From: a virus
Reading direction: 5' to 3' (one strand)
Length of the DNA: 31,561 nt
Virus record (IMG/VR): IMGVR_UViG_3300044691_000352
Location: 1-31,561 of that record
Shown: piece by piece, positions 1 to 5,084 of the stretch
How the letters are laid out: each line of letters starts with the position of its first letter
How positions within the stretch are numbered: the stretch's first letter is position 1
Translations under genes and position numbers: made by a program
The notes under the pieces: model-generated
Databases searched by the model: none
What the model was told of the DNA's origin: nothing
Seen by the model: only the letters and a program-made list of their open reading frames with translations

Positions 1-244
1 CCGCGCCCTTGATGATGTAGTAGAAGAGATCCGTGGTGTATTTCTTCTCGCCCGGGCCGATGGCGCGAATCTCTTCAGGAGTGGCCTCGAAATAATGATC
101 GAAGCTATCAATATGGGGATGGACTGGTGCGTTCGGATGCTCGTCATACCATGCCGCTAGATTGCGGAGGCCTTGGGAGTACTTCTGCTGAGGGGTTGGA
201 TCGCAGGCAAGGATGGCTTCAGTGTGGTTGGTGGGGTTTTCCAT
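1..244 (-). CDS. Partial small phage protein, cut by the window edge
   Basis: The reading frame is open from an ATG at 244-242 to the left edge of the window, about 81 codons, so the C-terminus is missing. The visible part is hydrophilic and rich in His, Pro and Tyr, with no membrane segment and no motif I recognise. Its ATG shares one base with the TAA of the upstream gene (TAATG), which implies translational coupling and supports the start. It is the last visible member of the leftward early operon that begins at 1114. I cannot assign a function. Confidence 0.6.
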   Translation of the reverse strand, partial: MENPTNHTEAILACDPTPQQKYSQGLRNLAAWYDEHPNAPVHPHIDSFDHYFEATPEEIRAIGPGEKKYTTDLFYYIIKGA

Positions 245-609
245 TATTCACGTCCTTCGCTGGCAATAAAGTGCTCAATTCTGGCAACGGTTTGCTCGAT
301 GGTGGGATTCCAGCAAGCCGGCAAGGTGCCGTCGCCATCGTCATACCACCTACTGCCCTCCGGGAATGGCTCTTTGCCTTGGAACTGCTCGGGCCAATCG
401 GTCGCGTAGAAAAGCCGACTAGCTTGGCGGGAATTTATTCCGAGAGTTACTTCGCGATTCCAGCGATCACTTCCACCGAGTTCATCAACCCAGCCACCAA
501 TGCAATGCGTTGTGTTGCATGCGCCATGGTCATGGAATGCAGGCATGGCGAATTCAGCGGGCCGTTCCTGAATCACTGCTGCAATCTTGCGTAAGAGTTC
601 GATATTCAC
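244..609 (-). CDS. Small conserved-type phage protein with CNTTHCIGGW motif
   Basis: A 121-residue soluble protein. Residues about 31-41 hold a Cys/His-containing stretch (CNTTHCIGGW), followed by an Ala/Leu segment and a WP dipeptide before the acidic middle. This arrangement recurs in small uncharacterised phage and bacterial proteins that I know only as hypothetical; the Cys and His could bind a metal, which is inference. The start is GTG at 609-607, overlapping the TGA of the upstream gene (GTGA), with a GGCGGTG stretch just upstream as ribosome-binding site. The stop overlaps the next ATG. The tight packing suggests one early operon. Function unknown. Confidence 0.65.
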   Translation of the reverse strand: MNIELLRKIAAVIQERPAEFAMPAFHDHGACNTTHCIGGWVDELGGSDRWNREVTLGINSRQASRLFYATDWPEQFQGKEPFPEGSRWYDDGDGTLPACWNPTIEQTVARIEHFIASEGRE

Positions 610-827
610 AATTTCACCGCCAAATAAACAAGCACCGCAGCTGCACTCAGGCAGACCGATGCGATTATGGCCAGGTCGAACTTGGCGAGGTGTGTGCGCT
701 TAGGACCGGACCAGCCATAGAAATGCACGAGGTCTACGTGCTCCTCTTTGTGGTTCGGCGAGAGGCCGCACTGGTAGGTAGTCATAAGTGCTTGCTTGCT
801 GGCTTTGCAGCGGGGCGGGTAGGTCAT
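606..827 (-). CDS. Small protein with C-terminal membrane segment
   Basis: A 73-residue protein with a hydrophilic, His- and Cys-containing N-terminal half (several of the Cys and His could bind a metal) and one hydrophobic segment at about residues 49-71 (LAIIASVCLSAAAVLVYLAV), so it is probably a C-tail-anchored inner-membrane protein. The ATG at 827 has a good AGGAG ribosome-binding site about 8 nt upstream, located directly after the stop of the winged-helix gene. It overlaps the next gene at a GTGA junction. Superinfection exclusion or host-membrane modification would fit an early membrane protein, but nothing in the sequence proves either. Confidence 0.65.
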   Translation of the reverse strand: MTYPPRCKASKQALMTTYQCGLSPNHKEEHVDLVHFYGWSGPKRTHLAKFDLAIIASVCLSAAAVLVYLAVKL

Positions 828-838
828 CGCGGAAACTC

Positions 839-1114
839 CTAAGCGGATTTTTGGGTTGGGAACGGGAGGGGTTTGTCTGTCAGCCGGATGGATCGTCCTA
901 CGCCTACATCGCGGAGAACATAGCCCTTTCGCTCAAGAATCTCGAGAAGCTGTTTTGCGGTCTGCCGCTTCACGTTCAGGAGCTTGGCGATCTCAGAGTG
1001 CGTCGGGGGGAAGCCCCTCAGCAGCATGGTGCGGATGACCCCAAGACCGTATGCCTGCCTTGGGGTAAGGTCGATGCAATTTGGATCGTTGTCGAGTGTA
1101 ATTTGGACTGGCAC
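839..1114 (-). CDS. LexA-type winged-helix DNA-binding protein, no peptidase domain
   Basis: A 91-residue protein, first gene of the leftward early operon and divergent from the excisionase/integrase operon. Residues about 16-68 read as a LexA N-terminal domain: LTPRQ entry helix, then PPTHSEIAKLLNVKRQTAKQ as helix-turn-helix, then ILERKGYVLRD leading to the wing. Full-length LexA and S24 repressors are about 200 residues with a Ser-Lys self-cleavage domain, which is absent here. The likely job is transcriptional control of the 1115-1226 region, perhaps a lysogeny regulator or Cro analogue (inference). The GTG start at 1114 is chosen because GGAGG lies 11 nt upstream; the ATG at 1119 is out of frame. 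Confidence 0.7.
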   Translation of the reverse strand: MPVQITLDNDPNCIDLTPRQAYGLGVIRTMLLRGFPPTHSEIAKLLNVKRQTAKQLLEILERKGYVLRDVGVGRSIRLTDKPLPFPTQKSA

Positions 1115-1147
1115 TCCATCAATATCCTCCTAACACTGCCACCGCGT

Positions 1148-1193
1148 CAAGCACTATTTGTCTAAATTAGAATTATTTTTACAAAATAGCTTG
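1148..1193. promoter_or_regulatory. Operator-like inverted repeat in the divergent control region
   Basis: Between the two divergent early genes lies an AT-rich stretch. CAAGCACTATTTGT (1148-1161) pairs with ACAAAATAGCTTG (1181-1193) as an imperfect inverted repeat, one base longer on one side, and the spacer begins with the perfect palindrome CTAAATTAG (1162-1170). The right arm overlaps the -35 of the rightward promoter, so a protein bound here would block it. The adjacent winged-helix protein (839-1114) is the obvious candidate, by position only. Confidence 0.5.
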
Positions 1194-1218
1194 TAATTTG
1201 GAATTGGCGGGCTTATAA
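1191..1218 (+). promoter_or_regulatory. Promoter for the excisionase-integrase operon
   Basis: TTGTAA (1191-1196) and TTATAA (1213-1218) are separated by 16 bp, a reasonable sigma-70-type match. The expected transcription start, about 1224-1226, falls at or just before the ATG at 1227, and no Shine-Dalgarno sequence precedes that ATG. The transcript is therefore predicted to be leaderless or almost so. The -35 box overlaps the right arm of the inverted repeat at 1148-1193. Confidence 0.5.
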
Positions 1219-1226
1219 CACTGCCT

Positions 1227-1445
1227 ATGGGAAACCAGCTATCAACGGCCAAGGCAGCTAAGAGGCTCGGCGTCGAACCATCGACCCTCAGATATTGGCG
1301 CATGATCCATTACGGGCCAGCCTATGCACAGCTCTCCACCCGCAGCTTCGTTTATGACGAGGATGTTCTGATAAAGTGGGTCGCAGATCGGCAGGTCGTG
1401 CCTCCTGTGCGGGCAGCCATAAGGGAGACTCATGCCAATCGTTAG
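1227..1445 (+). CDS. MerR/AlpA-like helix-turn-helix protein, probable excisionase
   Basis: A 72-residue protein. Residues 4-24 (STAKAAKRLGVEPSTLRYW) form a MerR/HTH_17-type winged helix in which the first helix reads the start of the AKRLGV turn; such small proteins next to integrases commonly act as recombination directionality factors. It overlaps the integrase start by 14 nt, so the two are co-translated, which favours an excisionase role. The first ATG is used because the DNA-binding helix starts almost immediately and the promoter box ends only 8 nt upstream; the message would be leaderless. It could instead be a transcriptional activator of the same operon. Confidence 0.65.
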   Translation: MGNQLSTAKAAKRLGVEPSTLRYWRMIHYGPAYAQLSTRSFVYDEDVLIKWVADRQVVPPVRAAIRETHANR

Positions 1446-2508
1446 AAAAAGTGGCAGTCCTTATCTCTGGTACGACTTCCGCTTTGGCGGGAAGCGATAC
1501 CGGGAGAGCACCAAAGAAAAAAGTATGGCGGCGGCCCGCGCTGTCGAGGCGCAGAAGCTCTGCGACCTCAAGGCTGGAAAGAAGCCGGCGCCAGGCGGAC
1601 GAGTACCAACTCTTCGGGAACACCTTGAGAAGTTCACGGCATTCTTTGACAATCACCAGCAGCGCAAGCCGAAGACGAAGAAATATTACAAGTCTGGAGC
1701 CAAGCTGCTAAACCAAACATCTCTTCGGGATCTTCCCATCGATCAGATCACTACATCTCGGGTAGCCTGCATCGCATTCCCGGATTCTCCTTCAAACGGC
1801 AACATGGCGCTACGGACTCTTTCCAAGTCCCTAGCCCAAGCTGTCGAGTGGGGAATCCTGCATTCATCCCCGCGCATTCATTTGTTCGAGGAGTTCGGGC
1901 GCGAGACTACCTTCACCGCGGACTATGAGCGCCGGTTGCTCGCAGTTGCGCCCCAACCCTTGCGGGATGTGTTTGTGATTCTGATGGACCAGGGGATGCG
2001 GCCGGAGGAAGTCTACCGGATGAGCTGGGATGAGGTTCTGTGGGACAGGAACACCATCCACGTATCGAAGGGAAAGACGAAGGCTGCCAAGCGGTATATC
2101 GGGATGTCGGATCGGGTAGAGGCCTTACTGAAGGAGCGGGTGCGGGCACAGGGGCAGGCAAAGAACATGAAGATCGCAACATCTCCATGGGTCTTCCCGT
2201 CGCTGAAGTCGAAGAGCGGTCACATCGGCACCATAAATAAGGCATTCGCCAAGGCCCGCACAGTAGCCGGCTTACCCGCAACCGTGGTGCCGTATTCGGC
2301 CCGTCACACCTACGGGACGGACGCCATGATGGGAACAGGCAATCAGAAGCTAGTCGCCACGGTCATGGGCCAGTCCGACTTGAAGACCTCAGCCCGCTAT
2401 CAGCACCCGGCGACTGAAGGAGTTGGAGACATCATCAACGCCAGAAATCAGGAGCGGATAAAAGATGGTCACGTTTTTGGTCACAGTGGAAAGGAGACAG
2501 TTCAGTGA
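1432..2508 (+). CDS. int: Tyrosine site-specific recombinase (phage integrase)
   Basis: A 358-residue integrase that recombines the phage attP with a host tRNA gene. The N-terminal 55 residues form an arm-binding-type beta domain (YLWYDFRFGGKRYRES), followed by a core-binding helical domain (about 60-155) and a catalytic domain (about 160-330). Catalytic residues by alignment in mind are R190 (QGMRPEE), Lys near 213-220, R291 (PYSARHTYGT) and nucleophile Y323 (SARYQHP). The first His of HxxR is Tyr288 and the usual LGH histidine is Gln314, so both catalytic histidines are replaced. A GGGAG ribosome-binding site precedes the ATG. The gene ends 16 nt before the tRNA piece, the usual int-attP arrangement. 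Confidence 0.92.
   Translation: MPIVRKSGSPYLWYDFRFGGKRYRESTKEKSMAAARAVEAQKLCDLKAGKKPAPGGRVPTLREHLEKFTAFFDNHQQRKPKTKKYYKSGAKLLNQTSLRDLPIDQITTSRVACIAFPDSPSNGNMALRTLSKSLAQAVEWGILHSSPRIHLFEEFGRETTFTADYERRLLAVAPQPLRDVFVILMDQGMRPEEVYRMSWDEVLWDRNTIHVSKGKTKAAKRYIGMSDRVEALLKERVRAQGQAKNMKIATSPWVFPSLKSKSGHIGTINKAFAKARTVAGLPATVVPYSARHTYGTDAMMGTGNQKLVATVMGQSDLKTSARYQHPATEGVGDIINARNQERIKDGHVFGHSGKETVQ
2467..2488 (+). repeat. Direct repeat copy 1, probable integrase arm site
   Basis: A 22-nt sequence built from two GGTCAC half-sites (GGTCACG, T-tract, GGTCACAGTG). It lies inside the last codons of the integrase gene and encodes GHVFGHS. A copy lacking a single T occurs at 2703-2723 on the other side of the tRNA fragment. 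Paired short direct repeats around an att core are what arm-type integrase sites look like; binding is inferred, not shown. Confidence 0.6.
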
Positions 2509-2523
2509 AGTCTTTTAGAATCT

Positions 2524-2573
2524 TGGAGCCGATGAGCGGAGTTGAACCGCTGACCTACTGATTACGAATCAGT
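2524..2573 (-). other. attP: attP core: 3' fragment of tRNA-Thr(CGT)
   Basis: On the minus strand, 2573 to 2524 folds as the 3' part of a tRNA. It has anticodon stem ACTGA/TCAGT around loop TTCGTAA (anticodon CGT, threonine), variable loop AGGTC, T-arm AGCGG-TTCAACT-CCGCT, acceptor strand CATCGGC, then T and CCA. No D-arm or 5' acceptor strand (GCCGATG would be expected) precedes it, so it is not a working tRNA. Phages that integrate into tRNA genes carry exactly such a 3' copy to restore the gene. Phage-like genes lie on both sides, so I read it as an unrecombined attP. Confidence 0.82.
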
Positions 2574-2702
2574 TGGGTGGATTCCTCCTGTTCGCCTCCT
2601 AAGTCAATCAACGTAAACCACTTACCGTGTGCTGCCCGCACAGGAATCGGCCTAAATCTAATGCAAATAACGTTGGGGATAATAGCTTTATTGCGGGACG
2701 TT

Positions 2703-2723
2703 GGTCACGTTTTGGTCACAGTG
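2703..2723 (+). repeat. Direct repeat copy 2, probable integrase arm site
   Basis: Identical to 2467-2488 except for one missing T in the central T-tract, again two GGTCAC half-sites in tandem and the same orientation. It is 129 bp from the tRNA fragment on the side away from the integrase, while copy 1 is 35 bp away. The remainder of 2574-2782 shows no convincing gene. Confidence 0.6.
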
Positions 2724-2782
2724 ACCGACGGATGCAGAAAAGCCACATTGCGCAAAAGGTTGTCCGCTGGTATGTTGGTTCC

Positions 2783-2962
2783 TCATCCATTAGCCCTGCC
2801 CGATTTAGGAAGAATCTCGCCACGTTTGGCGGCATATTCCAGGAGTGCAATTCGCTGCATCGTGGACTTCGGGACGCCCTTTGCGTCGGCCAGCTTTTCG
2901 AGCAGCGCCAATTCATCATCGGTCAGCCACATGCTGACCTGGTTCGTTCTCTTCTTCCGCAT
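2783..2962 (-). CDS. Ribbon-helix-helix type DNA-binding protein
   Basis: A 59-residue basic protein. The segment TNQVSMWLTDDELALLEKLA gives a short beta strand then helix A, and GVPKSTMQRIALLEYAAKRG gives the second helix: the MetJ/Arc/CopG fold, whose members dimerise and use the strand to read tandem repeats. Three 10-bp tandem repeats lie 38 bp upstream of its start (3000-3029) and are the likely operator (inference). The ATG at 2962 is preferred; an in-frame TTG at 2980 would add six residues, and neither has a clear ribosome-binding site. It reads toward the att region, so it might affect lysogeny or the rightward cassette at 3105. Confidence 0.6.
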   Translation of the reverse strand: MRKKRTNQVSMWLTDDELALLEKLADAKGVPKSTMQRIALLEYAAKRGEILPKSGRANG

Positions 2963-2999
2963 GAAGCTTTTGTATCGCAAGCACTAAAGTTGTATGTCC

Positions 3000-3029
3000 G
3001 ATTAGGTGAGATTAGGTGAGATTAGGGGA
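3000..3029. repeat. Three 10-bp tandem repeats, likely RHH operator
   Basis: GATTAGGTGA occurs at 3000-3009 and 3010-3019, with a one-base variant GATTAGGGGA at 3020-3029. CTAAT at 3032-3036 forms a short inverted partner to the last ATTAG. A 10-bp period puts each copy on the same DNA face, as needed by cooperative repressors. It sits between the divergent RHH gene and the rightward cassette starting at 3105, so it could control both. Confidence 0.6.
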
Positions 3030-3068
3030 ATCTAATGTTCGACTCTGAAACACTGCCTCTGCCACAAT

Positions 3069-3097
3069 CTCTGTGTGTTCCCAATCCACGCACAGAG
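3069..3097 (+). promoter_or_regulatory. Leader hairpin overlapping the RBS of the 46-residue gene
   Basis: CTCTGTG (3069-3075) pairs perfectly with CACAGAG (3091-3097) around a 15-nt loop. The 3' arm includes the first four bases of the AGAGGT ribosome-binding site (3094-3099) for the ATG at 3105, so the fold would limit translation. Such a stem could arise by chance. Confidence 0.3.
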
Positions 3098-3104
3098 GTT
3101 ATCC

Positions 3105-3245
3105 ATGAAGCTTCGCGCCATCCTCGCAGGACTCGCCTTGGCAATTGCCACCCTTGCCTACTCCAACCATCACGTCGCCCATCAGGGTGCCGCCCCCATT
3201 CCCCTCTGCCCGCCCGACGCTCCGGACTGCACCGTAACCCCGTAA
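3105..3245 (+). CDS. 46-residue secreted peptide
   Basis: A very small gene with a clear ribosome-binding site (AGAGGT, 5 nt before ATG). The product begins with a Sec-type signal sequence: charged MKLR, hydrophobic AILAGLALAIATLA, possible cleavage after residue 18. The remaining 28 or so residues are His- and Pro-rich with two cysteines (IPLCPPDAPDC), which could form one disulphide in the periplasm. It is the first gene of a rightward cassette; the next start is 17 nt after its stop. Size and export resemble small spanin-like or toxin-like peptides, but there is no lipobox and I assign no function. Confidence 0.5.
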   Translation: MKLRAILAGLALAIATLAYSNHHVAHQGAAPIPLCPPDAPDCTVTP

Positions 3246-3251
3246 CTCCTC

Positions 3252-3276
3252 GGGGTGAGGCATGACACCTCACCCC
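3252..3276 (+). promoter_or_regulatory. Hairpin enclosing RBS and start codon of the 7-TM gene
   Basis: GGGGTGAGG (3252-3260) is perfectly complementary to CCTCACCCC (3268-3276). The 7-nt loop CATGACA holds the ATG at 3262-3264, and the 5' arm is the only Shine-Dalgarno-like sequence. In RNA this GC-rich 9-bp stem should hide the ribosome-binding site and limit initiation unless it is opened. There is no T-run after it, so it is unlikely to be a terminator. Confidence 0.55.
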
Positions 3277-3993
3277 TACGTGTACGCTCTATGGGCCCTC
3301 TCATGCGTTGCCGAGGCCGCCGTCGTGCTTTCGATCCTGAAAGGGGGAGCGGCGCGGAGGTGGCCTTTCCTACTGGCCTTGGTTGCATTCGACCTGATCC
3401 ATAACGCCCTGCTCGTCGCCCACCTCGGCCGCGCTCACTACCGGCACTACTTCTACATCTATTGGATTGGTCAGGGAATCCGCGCTCCGCTTAGCCTGGG
3501 GCTGCTTTGGGATGTGGCGCGGTCGATGCCGATCCTCAAATACGTCCCTAAGCACATAGGAGCTACACTGCTGACGCTGGGCCTCACCCTGACGGCCGGC
3601 GCGGTCTACATGACTGCCCAACATCATCCCCATACCTACCCGCTGATCGCTCACGTGCTGATGATTAGGGGGTGCGTCACCGTCGCATGGATGTGCTTCG
3701 CCCTGACACTCCTAGGCTCTATCTCGTTCCTAGGGCTCGGCTGGAGGATGGAGGCGGTGAACATAACTACGGGATTCGTCGTTTCAGGGATCGCCGCTGT
3801 TCTTGCCGCATCCCTCACAAGTTCCTGGCCGCACTATGGCCGTTTGATTGACCAACTCCAAACCTGCATTGACATTGTTGTACTTTGCTCCTGGGCAAGA
3901 ACGCTTTACCGCCCTCCCCTGCCCGATGCCCCCTTGTCGGACCTCACCCTGAACGCCGCTATAGAGATTTTCCAGGAGCACCCGACAGTATGA
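3262..3993 (+). CDS. Seven-helix integral membrane protein
   Basis: A 243-residue, strongly hydrophobic protein with about seven membrane segments. They start near YVYALWALSCVAEAAVVL, WPFLLALVAFDLIHNALL, YFYIYWIGQGIRAPLSLGLL, GATLLTLGLTLTAGAVYM, YPLIAHVLMIRGCVTVAWMC, ITTGFVVSGIAAVLAAS and TCIDIVVLCSWARTLY. It resembles a group of uncharacterised 7-TM proteins I associate with acidobacteria (memory, not a search). It is too large and has too many helices for a typical holin, so it is more likely a cargo (moron) gene altering the host envelope. It ends in an ATGA overlap with the next gene. Its start lies in a hairpin loop. Confidence 0.7.
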   Translation: MTPHPYVYALWALSCVAEAAVVLSILKGGAARRWPFLLALVAFDLIHNALLVAHLGRAHYRHYFYIYWIGQGIRAPLSLGLLWDVARSMPILKYVPKHIGATLLTLGLTLTAGAVYMTAQHHPHTYPLIAHVLMIRGCVTVAWMCFALTLLGSISFLGLGWRMEAVNITTGFVVSGIAAVLAASLTSSWPHYGRLIDQLQTCIDIVVLCSWARTLYRPPLPDAPLSDLTLNAAIEIFQEHPTV

Positions 3994-4484
3994 CCGCTTT
4001 GTATGTTCCCGTAGGTTTATCGGCCCTTTCCATCGCATGGTTTCTAACCCGCAGAGAATTACCGCCCACTGAAGAATTGCTTCGCAAGCTTCGCCCCGAT
4101 ACCCTGAAAGGCCTTGATAAATTCTTGCCCTACAACCCGATAAAAGGCCTAATAGAGTCGGATGAATCGTTCTGGAGGATTTCGGAAGGCTATAGAGGCC
4201 TCCTGTCCCGAATTGGGAATGCTGTATGCTATATCCAGCTATCTCAACAACTTGAACGGGATCACAGGATGCCTAGAGATGCTGTCCGGTGTATCTTCGT
4301 AAAAGCATTATGGCAATTATTCTTCTCGATTGGATCTCTCCCCGAGGAGTTCTTTCGCATCTTCATTAGGAGTATGCCTCACTTCTGCGCTCGAATCGCA
4401 ACGCACTTCTATTGGGAGTTGTCGAATCAAGCAGAAGCTCTGAACGCTCAATTCGGAATCGAAAGCTGGATGTCTCATGTCTGA
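3990..4484 (+). CDS. Membrane-anchored protein of unknown function
   Basis: A 164-residue protein starting at the ATG of an ATGA junction with the 7-TM gene; a longer upstream reading frame exists, but the overlap start is preferred for coupling. The first 20 residues (LYVPVGLSALSIAWFLTRRE) form a signal anchor; the remainder is helical and rich in Phe, Arg and Leu, with no catalytic motif I can see. It overlaps the next gene by 8 nt. The 7-TM protein, this protein and the next are probably made together and could form a complex at the membrane (inference). Confidence 0.6.
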   Translation: MTALYVPVGLSALSIAWFLTRRELPPTEELLRKLRPDTLKGLDKFLPYNPIKGLIESDESFWRISEGYRGLLSRIGNAVCYIQLSQQLERDHRMPRDAVRCIFVKALWQLFFSIGSLPEEFFRIFIRSMPHFCARIATHFYWELSNQAEALNAQFGIESWMSHV

Positions 4485-4914
4485 ACAAAACGAACTGTCA
4501 TTCCTCGAAGACAGGAAGGCGGAGTATATCGCAGAGCTTCGGAGGCGCGAGCCGGAGCTCATTGCGAAGTTCCTGAAGGTCACTGCCGCAATTGATGCGA
4601 TGAAGGCGATGGGCTCCACGGAGGAGACTCCCATAGCTGTTGATGAATACGCCAGCATCTTCAAGCCTCTCGACGCCATAGAGTCGTATCTCGACAAAAC
4701 AGGCAAGCCGGCAGCCCGTGAAGTCCTTGCGAAGTCTTTGGAGGATGGTGGCTGGGGAAAAGGGAGAGTGAAGCGGCCTTACTGGAACCTGCTATCCATC
4801 CTCGAATATCACCTCGGACCCTCTTTCAAGTCCGAGCCGCGGTTCAAGGAAATCAACGGCCTGGTCGGCAGGATCGAATGGCCGGATGATGTGTTTTACA
4901 GGGAAGACGTTTAG
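4477..4914 (+). CDS. Cytoplasmic protein with coiled-coil and winged-helix-like end
   Basis: A 145-residue protein. Residues 1-48 form a charged helical region (FLEDRKAEYIAELRRREPEL), likely coiled coil. Residues about 65-145 have the rhythm of a winged helix of the HARE-HTH kind: AIESYLDKTGKPAAREVLAK, then YWNLLSILEYHLG, then FKEINGLVGRIEWP. Such domains sense or bind DNA in restriction and chromatin proteins; the assignment is tentative. It overlaps the preceding gene by 8 nt and is followed 14 nt later by a small membrane protein with a good ribosome-binding site. It could couple the membrane proteins of this cassette to DNA, but this is inference. Confidence 0.6.
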   Translation: MSEQNELSFLEDRKAEYIAELRRREPELIAKFLKVTAAIDAMKAMGSTEETPIAVDEYASIFKPLDAIESYLDKTGKPAAREVLAKSLEDGGWGKGRVKRPYWNLLSILEYHLGPSFKSEPRFKEINGLVGRIEWPDDVFYREDV

Positions 4915-4928
4915 AAAAGGAGAATCAC

Positions 4929-5084
4929 ATGTATATCGCCATAGGTTTGGTTATTGCGGTAGTGTTAACTGGGATGGCAATTTACATCATGCTCGATGAA
5001 GATCTTCCTTGCCCCAGCAAAAAGGAACAGCGCCTCTACAGCTATCACGATGGGCATGACTTAGTGCGCGAGCCTAAGAGCTAA
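4929..5084 (+). CDS. 51-residue single-span membrane protein
   Basis: A small gene with an AAGGAGA ribosome-binding site before the ATG at 4929. The product has one membrane segment at residues 2-21 (YIAIGLVIAVVLTGMAIYIM) followed by a charged tail, suggesting N-out, C-in topology. It is the last gene of the rightward cassette and its final 11 nt overlap the 3' end of the convergent lysozyme gene. Closeness to the lysozyme and the single span make it a possible holin or antiholin, but the opposite strand argues against co-expression. Confidence 0.55.
   Translation: MYIAIGLVIAVVLTGMAIYIMLDEDLPCPSKKEQRLYSYHDGHDLVREPKS

Noticed and set aside
127-594. Rightward ORF opposite the early genes
   Set aside because: Antisense shadow of the two leftward genes; no RBS and a low-complexity product with no domain.
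2524-2573. Prophage-host boundary (attL or attR)
   Set aside because: Genes on both sides look phage-encoded and the integrase sits next to the tRNA 3' piece in the orientation expected of attP.
2520-2640. A complete functional tRNA gene
   Set aside because: Only anticodon arm, variable loop, T-arm and 3' acceptor with CCA are present; upstream there is no D-arm and no GCCGATG acceptor strand.
3000-3036. CRISPR array
   Set aside because: Repeats are 10 bp with no spacers and only three copies; a protein operator explains them better.
3885-3989. Longer N-terminus for the 164-residue protein at 3990
   Set aside because: The extension is out-of-frame sequence of the 7-TM gene; the ATGA overlap supplies the natural coupled start.
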